A stretch of 64,000 nt of DNA from Apium graveolens (Eukaryota; Streptophyta; Magnoliopsida; Apiales; Apiaceae). Below are positions 11,361 through 36,831 of the stretch, piece after piece. Below the pieces are notes generated by a model, which searched no databases, was not told where the DNA came from, and worked only from the letters and a program-made list of their open reading frames with translations. The stretch's first letter is position 1; every line of letters begins with the position of its first letter. The stretch covers positions 2,666,001 through 2,730,000 of the forward strand of contig NC_133657.1 of assembly GCF_009905375.1 (NCBI RefSeq), written 5' to 3'. The translations under genes were made by a program, and so were the position numbers.

Positions 11361-13282
11361 TGTACCCCGAATGAAAAGCACCCACCAGATAGTAGGGCAG
11401 GTGATCCCAAACTTTTGGGTGCAAAGTGCAGGATTACTTCAAAGTTCTCCAACGAGGACACCTGTTGATAACAAGAACAAAGTTGCACACACCAAAATTT
11501 ACCCCATGTCCTTAATGAGGATACCCATTAACTGCGTGAGGAGGTTTCAACATCAGGCATATCCTTGGAGGTCATCCTGCTTACGGGCATCCCCCTCCTT
11601 GACCGACACAAGGAGGAAATTCTTTAAAGATTACCTACAAAAAATATTAGTAAAATGTCTTCCATCATCTCATTGGCTTTATGGAACAACTTCAAGTTTG
11701 ACTTTACCTGAACTTTTTATATTAAATAGTACATCATTCTTTCTTATTAAATAGGGCATGATATAAATACATATTGTGTAAAAATAAATTAAGAAACAAT
11801 GAACACACAAATTTTTAATGCGCATGTCGAATCTTGCATGTGACCCATATGTTTTTGACCGGTAATGAGGGCAGTGTTGATCGTCGCGAGGTAATTTGGT
11901 ATTTTTGTTTTAAAAAGTAGGCAATAAGATTTTTTCACCCTTTATTTTTTGTTTTTTTCAAGTATTATTTTCAAATTTGAAAAATTTATTCTCGTAATTT
12001 TTGGGCGTATCCTTCGATAGATGATAAACTTTTATAACTGAAAGAAAGATCTTATTTTATGGGTATAATATTTCAATACAATTTATTCACGAGAATGTAT
12101 CTCCTAACAGAAAAAAAATGTTGAATTTTGTAAATTTGTAAATTAGAAATGATTGTTCAATGAAATGGTGTCAACGGGTAAAAGTGATTATAATGGCTAA
12201 GATTTGATGTGGAGTATAGATTAAATGACTCATTAAACCTCGCATTTTATTGTTCCTTTTTTGATATGTAGTAAAATAGTTCATATTTAAATATATTACT
12301 CGGTCTTATTTTGTTATAAGCTTCACTAGGAAATGTGATGAAAAATTATTTTCTCATATTGAGTACATATCTTGTAACTGCATGTAAAATACTAGTATCA
12401 CAATATATATAACTATAACAATATTATATAAATAGGCATAATCATCAAGTGAGTTTAGTATTCAACTTTAATATATCAAAGGATCATCGAGAATTTTTTG
12501 GCCTATATTGTATCACTCAATATATGACTTGAAACACTCTGTCACATGATTTAACATTGATGCGTGAAAAAAATTGATATGATATTAAAACTAACTTTGT
12601 AATGTTGACATTTTCATGTCAGACCAATTCTTTTATTTCCATGTCTTTTAGCTAAAATATTTTATTGTTATATAGATAATTCACGTCAAATGTTACTTCG
12701 TTTCAAGTAAGATCACCAATTTAACAGAATGTGTTTACTTTTACAACATGCCCAATATAAGTGATTTAATATAGAGCAAAAATTCACATGTGATATACTT
12801 GATATATCAGAGTATTGTTGTGAAATAAGGGATATATTTGATAATCAATAAACACAAATATTTTTAACATTCGATTAGAACTTATAGTTCAATTCACGAT
12901 TATAAAAAATGAAATAACACCATATAAATCTAGATTTAGTGCATGCCCAATATAAGTGATTTAATAGAGAGCAAAAATTCACATGTGATATACTTGATAT
13001 ATCAGAGTATTGTTGTGAAATAAGTGATATATTTGATAATTAATCAACATAATTTCTTTTAACATTCGATTAGAACTTATAGTTCAATTCACGATTATAA
13101 AAACTAAAATAACACCATATAAATCTATATTTAGTTCATTTCAAATATTAGTTGTTATCGCTTTATTATTTGATTTCCAGTCAGATGTCTATATACACAA
13201 TTAGAGAAGCAATATGTATTAATTTTCCATTTAATCAGATTAAATATCTTAATACCTTGCATTCAACAAACATGTTTTTAGT
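11361..13282. other. AT-rich intergenic DNA, no gene seen
   Basis: Low-complexity AT-rich sequence with frequent stops in all frames. The only clear structure is the 195-bp tandem duplication listed separately. Confidence 0.6.
12751..13140. repeat. 195-bp tandem duplication (two units)
   Basis: Units begin with CCCAATATAAGTGATTTAAT at 12751 and 12946. They match almost base for base (CACATGTGATATACTTG, TTCGATTAGAACTTATAG) with a few substitutions and small indels. Confidence 0.9.
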
Positions 13283-14240
13283 TTGCATTTAAGCAATTTG
13301 GAGTATCGACAAGTAAATTCAATTTTTTACCTGACTTGATTTAAAAAAAATTGAAATTGAATTTGATAATATAACAAATTAGTCATTTTATTGTCAGGAA
13401 TGACTTTTTCGTCATAAATTGCCCATATAAAAAATCCGGGATAAGGGAGTTCTTTCATTTGAGAAATTTTATTATCTAACCGAAAGACACACATGTTGTC
13501 TCCGGACACTTGGACAATAAAACTTTAATGTTTGAAGATAGAACACCTTAGTAGTCGCACCTGAAAAAATAAAATAAATTAAATCAGATCGTAAGATACA
13601 GAGATTTTTTTTTGATAAAATAATATTGTATAGATAAAATATAAACCTAACCAAAGGGATCCCTTTAGTTGGATACCTTATTAAAACATATAAATTATAT
13701 ATTAGGTTAAAATGTATTTTTTATTAAATAAAAAATAGTAGTCACGTAAAGAAGACACAAAAATAAACATACATAGATGACAAAATTTATCATTAGACGA
13801 CACAATCATACCTTTAAATACCAAACAAGTCCATACATAGCCCCATCAAACGGTCAAAAGTCATCATAAATGGCATCGATATAAGCACATCAAAATAAAT
13901 AAAATATATTCGAAATAAAAATTTTAAAATTAGTTTTATTGCTACACATATAGATTCAAATTTTGAATTATAAATTAAAATTTAAAATTTTTATGATGAA
14001 TTATAATCCAAATTTCCAATTAATATTATTAGGAAAAAACAGAAATTATTTAAAATATATAAAAAAAACAAGTCTTGCGAAATATGTGACGGAAAAAAAT
14101 AATATAACTAATAAAAATTTCCTTTTATAAAATATAATTAGTCATTGGAACAATTTAATTAATTATATTTTGACAGCTATTTTCATTTGTCTACTCAACT
14201 CACAAAGACAAACAAGTTATAGATTGATTCAACAATATCT
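13283..14240 (+). other. Old duplicate of the kinase-proximal upstream region, interrupted by a 750-bp insertion
   Basis: 13283-13386 plus 14137-14240 together parallel 15608-15845 just before the kinase: GCATTTAA, CGACAA, a Lys/Asn-like A run, ATTAGTC, GGAACAATTTAAT, CAGCTATTTTCAT, ACTCACAAA and CAAACAAGTT occur in the same order. The older copy is broken by the insertion at 13387-14136 and abuts the TRIM at 14245. Confidence 0.6.
13387..14136. mobile_element. 750-bp AT-rich insertion with 9-bp target duplication
   Basis: ATTAGTCAT is present at 13378-13386 and 14137-14145. The related sequence at about 15731 shows the site without an insert. The 9-bp duplication length fits Mutator-like elements; no clear terminal inverted repeat is visible, so the class is inference. 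Confidence 0.5.
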
Positions 14241-14244
14241 TTAG

Positions 14245-14929
14245 TGTAACACCATCGTCCCACATCGAGGAGATTTGAGTATTTTGTTTAGTTTATAAGG
14301 CAAAATACTACTACTATGTGCACCAACAAATCATTATATTTTGGGGTCCTGTGGTGATCTTGTTGTTACCCAAATTGACTGCATTTAGACCAGTAAACTT
14401 CGGCTTATTTTCGGACTCGGAATCAGGACTTGACCCGGTTTTCAAAAAAGGTTCAGAATTTCACCCGGGTTGTCACATATGGTATCAGAGCCGAATCTCG
14501 GAAGCTTGATTCGTCAAGTTGCCGGAGGTGAGAACACGAAAGTTGGTGGTATTATCCTGCAATGGACAGAGATCCGGAGGCGGGGACACGAAGCCAACCA
14601 GTATTATCCCACAATGGCTAGAGAGGAACGATCCAGACCTATGGGATGTCTGTTTTGGCCTGACGAGGACGTAATGAGTTTAAGTGGGGGGGGGGGTTTG
14701 TAACATCTCAGTCCCATATCGAGGAGATTTAAGAATTCTGTTCAGTTTATAAGGCAAAGTATTACTACTATGTGCACCAACAAATCATGATCTTTTGGGG
14801 TATGTGGTGGACTTGTTGGTACCCAAGTTGGTTGCATTTGAGCCAGTAAACTTTGGTTTATTTTGGTCTCGGAATTGGGGCTTGACCCGGTTTTCGAAGA
14901 AGGTCGGAAATTTGACCTGGTTTGTCACA
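14245..14929 (+). mobile_element. TRIM (small non-autonomous LTR element), complete
   Basis: Two LTRs, 14245-14477 (233 bp) and 14699-14929 (231 bp), both starting TGTAACA and ending GTCACA, enclose about 220 bp. A primer-binding site TGGTATCAGAGCC (initiator Met tRNA type) follows the first LTR at 14480, and an 11-G polypurine tract precedes the second. Flanks TTTAG and TTTAA match in 4 of 5 positions, consistent with an aged target duplication. The internal part has no coding capacity for retrotransposon proteins. It carries no 5S-like sequence, so it is not a Cassandra element. Confidence 0.85.
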
Positions 14930-15170
14930 TTTAAAGCATCTTCAATCCTTGTTAGCTAAAATGATCGGATAAATAATAGAAAATATCGATTCCTAAAATT
15001 TACTAAATATGTAAGAGATTTTTCTTTTAATGGAGTTATATATAATGATTTGTTATATTTTAAAAATAGTATATTATTATTATTTTAATTTGTTATAAAT
15101 AAAATATCTTATTTTGATATGATAACACACTATATAGCATTTATCTCCAAAGTGCGCAAAGGTTCAATAT
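14930..15170. other. AT-rich spacer
   Basis: No gene or repeat recognised. Confidence 0.5.
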
Positions 15171-15590
15171 GTGTCTGTTTGACACCCAACTTATAAGTTA
15201 CTTATGACTTATAAGTCCGTAACAGCTTAAACTTATAAACGAGTGTTTGTCGACCCAACTTATAAGTTGAATTTATAACTTATAAGCTGATAAATTGAAT
15301 GTTAATAATGACGTACTTTTCTCAACTTAATTTGATTTTTCGTTTATTTATTAATCTCAGGTTTAAAATATATATTTTTAAATGTTAACCAAACTTAAAA
15401 TTCAAGAATTAAGATAATTATATTAAATAAATATTTATTTTAGTTCATTTAAGAAAAAAAAATTCTGACTTATAACTAAAATTATCCAAACACTTATTTA
15501 ACTTATAAGTAATTTTATACTTTTCACTTATAATTTACTTATTTATTTTAAGCTGTAATTTACTTATTTTAAGATTTCCTCATTTTGGGA
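15171..15590 (+). mobile_element. MITE, family A, copy 1 (3' end decayed)
   Basis: Starts GTGTCTGTTTGACACCCAAC and is packed with ACTTATAAGT palindromes. Shares CTTATAAGTCCGTAACAGCTTA, GACCCAACTTATAAGTTG and TTAAGATTTCC with the copies at 32935-33323 and (reversed) 33664-34077. The right terminus is degraded compared with copy 2. Confidence 0.65.
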
Positions 15591-15607
15591 TGTTCTAATA
15601 AGTTTAC

Positions 15608-16388
15608 TTGCATTTAACCAATTAGGAGTAGTTTGTAAATAAATACAATTTGGGGTCTCGACAAAAAATCCAAATTTTTTCCCGACCTGATTTATAAAAA
15701 AGTTAGAAATTAAAAATAGATCTTGTAACAAAATTAGTCCTAGGAACAATTTAATCAATTATTATTTTGCCAGCTATTTTCATCGTCTCCCTCGACTCAC
15801 AAACACAAACAAGTTCCAAAGACACAAACTTGATTCGACAGACCACAACTACAAAGATCCATATCATTTCATTACCATACATTGAATCCATTTCATTACA
15901 TCACTTACAATTCAAAGGTATGTGTCTTGTCTTATTTCTGTTTGTTTTTGTCAAATCTGAAACTTAGAAACCCTAGAGTTGTAATGAAACACTACATTTT
16001 AAGACACTACTCTTCTTGTTGTTGCTTTTACTTACATTTACATGTTTATTAACATAAGTTATGTTTCGAAAGTGCCCCCAATTTGTTGTCCTGTCGTTTT
16101 TAGTGATTTCTCCACTTTACCTAACAATTGTAATTTGTTGTTAAATTGTGATTTTGTTATCGATTATTTTGTCGGAAGCTTGTTGAGCTTTGTACATTAT
16201 GGGTGTAATGGGTTAATTGTGTTTACGGATTGGTTTCCGATCTTGAATTTTTGTTTCTTGTGGTTTGGATTTGGGTGGTGTGCAGAATTTTACGGATGCA
16301 GCGGAGACTTGGTTTACGGGGAGTCTAGTGATCGTTTGTTTGGTGTTTTTTTTTTAATTTGAGTTTTGGGGAAAGAGGAAGTTTATTT
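15608..16388 (+). promoter_or_regulatory. Proximal promoter and 5' UTR of the kinase, with probable 5'-UTR intron
   Basis: The sequence after about 15780 is CT/CA-rich as in plant 5' UTRs. A donor-like AAAG|GTATGTG at 15917/15918 and acceptor TGTGCAG ending at 16285 would remove a T-rich 368-bp intron and leave the start codon at 16389 as the first ATG of a good frame. The transcription start is not determined; no clear TATA box was seen. The 106-codon frame at 16042 lies mostly in this putative intron. Confidence 0.5.
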
Positions 16389-31733
<15,345 letters not shown>

Positions 31734-32340
31734 GAAGAGTTTTGCAGTATCAGTATCTGCTGCTATTACCTTTCCCATTGTATTTTTTCTTTATATGATT
31801 CTTTTTGGTTCAATGTACATAATATTTAAGGAAAACCTGTAGTAGTCTTGTGCAATTTTGCTGTTCCTTCTTTTTGCCACAATAGTTTGAACCTCCTTTT
31901 GTAGCAGAAAATTACATGTATAATTTAGGTTGCCAGTATTGTTGTATCATCATGAGATGCTAATAACAGACTGTAATTTCCTTATGTTTTATACCATATA
32001 TACTAAGAAAGTTTGTCTTATTTTTTCCATATTTTGAGTATTGCACAGATGAAGACATTAGAAAAAACTATAACAATAATCTGCTGAGCGCACCCTTGAC
32101 CTAGATATTCGATTCCTTTAGCTATGCCTAGGGCTATTTCTTGCATCCTTTTCCAGCCAAAGAAATCGTTTTGCTGATTTTTACCAGAGTATGTAAACTT
32201 TTCTAGAGACTTATTAGGTTGGAACTCGTAAACTAGAGCTCGATTATTTCCTTGGTTATTTGACCTTTGTAGACTGATCCATTACCACTTTTTCCTCATT
32301 CTTCACTAAGATTACTAGTGACTTTCTTAATGTCAGAATA
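31734..32340 (+). other. Kinase 3' UTR and downstream spacer
   Basis: T-rich DNA downstream of the stop, typical of a plant 3' UTR; no single convincing polyadenylation signal. The last 200 bp may be decayed upstream sequence of the receptor-kinase fragment. Confidence 0.45.
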
Positions 32341-32850
32341 GGTGCAGACAATCTCTTACATTATGTTGAGAGTATCAATTATAATGATCTGTGTTTCGGG
32401 ACTGTATATAAAGGAAAGTTTCGTAGTGGTCATTTTGTAGCAGTAAACATAGAGAGCAACTCTAAAGCTATTGGGAAAGAATTCATTAATGAAGTTGCTA
32501 CAAATGGGAAGATTCATCATGTCAATGTGCTGGAACTCATTGGCTTTTGTTCCGAAGGTCCAAAACGTGCTCTAATCTATGAGTTCATGCCTAATGGATC
32601 CTCAGAGAAATACATTTTCTGCAAAGAAGAAACAGCCTCCTTGAGCTGGGGTAAGATTTATGAAATATCCTACAAGGTGGCAACTGGAATTGACTACTTA
32701 CATCGAGGTTGAGACATGCAAATTTTGCATTTTGACATCAAGCCTCACAACATTCTTGTAGATGAGAATTTCAACCCAATCATTTCTGATTTCCGGCTGG
32801 AAAAATATTGGCGGGATATCATACAAAGCAGATGTTTATAGACTTGTTTA
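32341..32850 (+). pseudogene. Receptor-like kinase fragment (LRK10-like/PR5K group), broken
   Basis: An uninterrupted-looking kinase N-lobe and part of the C-lobe without the ectodomain: FGTVYKG, VAV-Asn (the VAVK lysine is replaced by Asn), EFINEVA, HHVNVLELIGFC, ALIYEFMPNGS, then an in-frame stop (32710-32712), [10 protein letters not shown], and DFR in place of DFG. Just after, the activation loop is missing and the reading shifts into SYKADVY, so there is an internal deletion near 32805. No signal peptide or transmembrane part is visible. Clearly non-functional. Confidence 0.8.
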
Positions 32851-32934
32851 TCCGGCTTTAAAGCAGTGTCATATCTCTTTGACCGAGTAAATTTGTATTG
32901 TTCGGTACTAATCAAACAATGACAATTCCGTTAA

Positions 32935-33323
32935 GTGGACTTATTGACTTATAAGTCCGTAACAGCTTATTGACGAGTGTTCGACCCAGCTTATAATTTG
33001 TGACCCTTTCAACTTATAAGCTGATAAGTTGAATGTTGGTAAGGACGTATTTTTTCACAACTTATTTTTGATTTTTCGTTTTTTTATCAATTTTAATTTT
33101 AGAATATTTTTTTAATGTTAATATATCTTAAAATATAAGAATTAAGATAATTATATATAAAAATTATTTATTTTAATTCATTTAAATAAAAACAATTCTG
33201 ACTTATAAGTTAAATTATTCAAACACTTATATAACTTATAAGTATTTATTAACTTATCACTTATTACTCACTTATTCATTTTAAGTCATAAGTTATTTAT
33301 CTTAAGATTTCCCAAACGGGCAC
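32935..33323 (+). mobile_element. MITE, family A, copy 2 (5' end truncated)
   Basis: Same ACTTATAAGT-rich sequence as 15171-15590; retains the right terminus CTTAAGATTTCCCAAACGGGCAC, whose complement begins copy 3. Confidence 0.7.
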
Positions 33324-33663
33324 AATATTTCATACTTAGTACATAATTCTATAATATCATAATTCACCGTCTCAATAAATTCCTAACATTTGAAATAGAC
33401 TTTCTAATTTACTATAGTTACATAAATTATTTTAAATACTTTTTTCTTCCGAATCAAAGTTAAATATTTAAACTTTTATTAAAAAAAAATTAAAAGTTAG
33501 TTATGAATCTATAATAGATGAGAGTCTTACGATACGTGCCGAACCCGAACTCTATGTTTCATATGTTAAGAACTTATTTGGACGAAAAGAGCAACTTAAA
33601 TTAAGTGTGAAGTCATGATAAAATGTACATATTTTTAAACTTTAAGTATGAAGTGAAGTAATA
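33324..33663. other. AT-rich spacer between two MITE copies
   Basis: No gene or repeat recognised. Confidence 0.5.
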
Positions 33664-34077
33664 GTGCCCGTTTGGGAAATTTTAAAATAAATAACTTATG
33701 ACTTAAAATTAATAAGTGGCTTAAAAGTGATAAGTATATAATACTTATAAGTTAGTTAAGTGTTTAGTTAATTTTACTTATAAGTCATAATTTTTTTAAA
33801 ATTAAATGAACTAAAATAAATATTTTTTAAATATTATTATCTTAATTCATGACTTTTAAATTAACTTAGCATTTAAAAAAATAAATTTAAAAACTAAAAT
33901 TAATAAAAAAATTAAAAATTAAAATAAGCTGAGAAAAAATACGTCATTATTAACATTCAAGTTATCAGCTTATAAGTTATAAATTCAACTAATAAGTTGG
34001 GTCGACAAACAGTCATCAATAAATACTTACGAGTTTATAAGTTAATAAGCCATTTATTTAGTGATGGCCAAACAGTC
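33664..34077 (-). mobile_element. MITE, family A, copy 3 (inverted)
   Basis: Begins GTGCCCGTTTGGGAAATTTT and ends GATGGCCAAACAGTCC, i.e. GTTTGG inverted ends; internal sequence is the reverse complement of copies 1 and 2. Confidence 0.75.
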
Positions 34078-35508
34078 CAAAATGTTCATATTTTTAAACC
34101 TAAATTTTAAAAAACAAAACAACTTCCACGATCCTGTTTATCGTCTACTTTTTAGTTATTTAATTATATTTTCATGAATCACAAGTTTCTTCGACGTTTG
34201 CTAGTTGTTGTTGATACAAATAAATTATAAAAATATCAGAGAGAACTAATATTAAATTAGAAAGTATAAAAATATATTCAACCTATGCATCCATAGCTCA
34301 CTAATATATGCTTAGACGGGGCTGTAGCTTTCCCTCATCGTTGTCTCCTTGGTTTATACTAAAACCGTTGCTTTCGCTTAAACACGATCTATGATAACAA
34401 GTTTAAAATATGGAAAAAAGATCTCAAATGTCATTATTTGGCAGATCATAAATGTCATTTTAAAACAGAAGATGAAGTTCCATAGTGTTATATTTTCAAG
34501 TTTAAAATTTTATTACAAGGGGTGTTTTGTTCACATTTTATTCATATCTAAAAATATTTTATTATTTTAAAACCCAAATTAAACCCTTGATTTGAGAATC
34601 GGTGAAACCAAAAATATTAAAAAGTGAGTTGTAATTTAATAATTTTTAATATTTTAGGATTTATCAATGCGTTTTTGGATTTTGGAAATATAATTAAAAA
34701 GTATAGAAAAATGATAAACCCATGCATCCTTAGCTCACTAATTTTATTATAGATTATTAGAAAAAATAAAACCTCTAATATCAATTAAAAAAATTCTTAA
34801 TACAATCGTGAATAAAAAATGATCACATTGTTCTAATACTATTTAAACATGAGAATACGATACAATTTCCGAATACGATTTTAGATGGAATATGATCAGA
34901 GGTTCAACCATTCATAAATATAAAAGGATTGTTCTACCAGTCCTCGAACACTAAAATATGATGTAATGATATAACTGTAATATGATTTAATATTTTACTA
35001 TATACAACTATATAATATACATGACAAAAAAGTAATTAAATTCAACATTCATATATTTTTTAATATGTGCATATTTGTTAAAACAATATTGTAATAAACT
35101 ATAAAAAATATTAATAGTATAAATACAAACATCACAAGTAACAATATACGTACATTAAACAAATTCTAAAATAAATATATAAAATTTTTAAAAAAATAAA
35201 ATAAGTAAATTTTAGAAAACCGTGGGTTAGAGCACTTCATCCCATTACACTATTTTCAAATTCAACTACAATTTCAACCAATCAACACTAAATTTTACAC
35301 AATTCTTGTACTATATAAATTATTTTATTACTAAAGAACAAAAATAAAATTAAAAATAATAAAATAATAAAATATAAATGAAACAAATATATTTTTAATA
35401 AAAAATATAAAAATATACAAAAATTTTAAAAATTATGATAGCTAACATAACTTTTAAAAATAACTTTTGACGTGACACCGAAATTTATAAGCCGGTATTG
35501 AAAGGTTA
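34078..35508. other. AT-rich intergenic DNA, no gene seen
   Basis: Very AT-rich with stops in every frame. CTATGCATCCATAGCTCACTAAT near 34283 and CCATGCATCCTTAGCTCACTAAT near 34720 are two copies of a short block; nothing else is supportable. Confidence 0.55.
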
Positions 35509-35721
35509 CCCGTAGTTAGAGATGCACAAAAAGCCCGGGCCCGAAAATCTGGCCCGGCCCGATCCGGTCAAAGCCCGGCCCGGTCCGGTCCCGGCCCGGA
35601 CTTCGGGCCTCGACGGACCCTATATTTTTACGCAAAGCCCGGCCCGACTCGGCCCGGTTAAAAGCCCGGACTTCGGCCCGGCCCGGCCTGATTAAAAGCA
35701 CGAAAAAACCCGGTTATAATC

Positions 35722-36780
35722 TGTTAGAAATATATGTGCATTAGTTTGATGATATGTTTAACAAAACACTTAAGTAGAAATCTAGTGTTTGTAGCCTCAA
35801 CGGATAAGACCACTTTGGCTATCCGTTGATGGTGTAGCTTTACTTAGAAATAAGTCTAGTGTTGTAGCACATTTCAGTCTCTGAATTTGAGATATAATTC
35901 TTAAATGTTGAGGGAAATTATAAGTCATGTTGACTACTAAAGGATATGCAGATAGGAAGGTCAATTGTAAATATTTCATGCCTTGTAATTTTGTATAAAT
36001 GAAATGGTGTCAACGGATAACTTAAAAACCTTCAACGGATGAGAAACAAAGCTTCAACGGATGTCTCTAAAGCTTCAACGGATAACATCCTTCAACGGAT
36101 GAGTGCATCAACGGATAGAGCTTCAACTGCTAACACATCAACGGATAAAGCCATCAACGGATGAAGGCTTCAACGGATGTTCTGTTAAATAGCAGTTGAC
36201 AAGTGGTAGTTGTACCTACAAACAGAGGCACATGGGTTGACAGAGACAACTGAGATGTGATAGCCTATTTCAGGAACATCAGAAAAAGCAGCCGTTCTAC
36301 TCTAGTATAAAGAGGCAATAGTCAACAATGCACTGGAGTAAAATGGAGAAGAAACAAGTGGAGAACTTATTTTATTATTGTACTTTTTATCTTTGTCTTC
36401 ACTTGTAAACTTGGTGTTATATAAACCAAGTAGCAGCTAGTAATTAGAATAGAATTTTTCCAGAGCTGTTTAGAAAAATCTTGAGAAAAATTATCTAGTT
36501 TGTACTAGGATGCAGCTGTGATCAACTTCTTGAATCACAGATTTTCTGAAATACCATCTCTGGTGGAACAACAAATCCACCAGAAAAGTTTTTAAGGTCT
36601 GTTGTGTTCTGTACTTTTGTGCTTGAATATATATATCTGTCTGTATTAGCTTAAAGCAATTTACACACTTGTTTATTTTAAACACACAACCTTTGAAACT
36701 GCTCAAAACTTGAAAAAGTTTTGAGATTTACATTCAACCCCCCTTCTGTAAATCTCATTGTTAGTTCACTAGGAATAACA
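35722..36780 (+). repeat. 5' LTR (1,059 bp) with array of TCAACGG motifs
   Basis: TGTTAG start, AATAACA end; TATA-like AGTATAAAGAGG near 36302. TCAACGG occurs at 35797, 36010, 36032, 36054, 36074, 36092, 36108, 36138, 36154 and 36170, and its complement at 35823. Most copies are spaced 16-30 bp apart and lie 130-290 bp upstream of the TATA-like box. Confidence 0.9.
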
Positions 36781-36782
36781 AT

Positions 36783-36794
36783 TGGTATCAGAGC
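36783..36794 (+). other. Primer-binding site
   Basis: TGGTATCAGAGC, complementary to the 3' end of initiator Met tRNA, two bases after the 5' LTR. Confidence 0.9.
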
Positions 36795-36831
36795 TAATAG
36801 ACCTAATAACATCTATTATGCTAGATTCTTT

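Noticed and set aside
14245..14929. Possible Cassandra-type TRIM
   Set aside because: The LTRs contain no 5S rRNA promoter-like sequence; an ordinary TRIM explains all features.
16042..16362. 106-codon plus-strand frame starting MFINISYVSK
   Set aside because: Lies in the T-rich putative 5'-UTR intron of the kinase, overlaps the acceptor site and resembles no known protein.
35797..36176. CRISPR-like regularly spaced repeats
   Set aside because: Repeat core is only 7-10 bp, spacers are short and irregular, and the array lies in a plant LTR.
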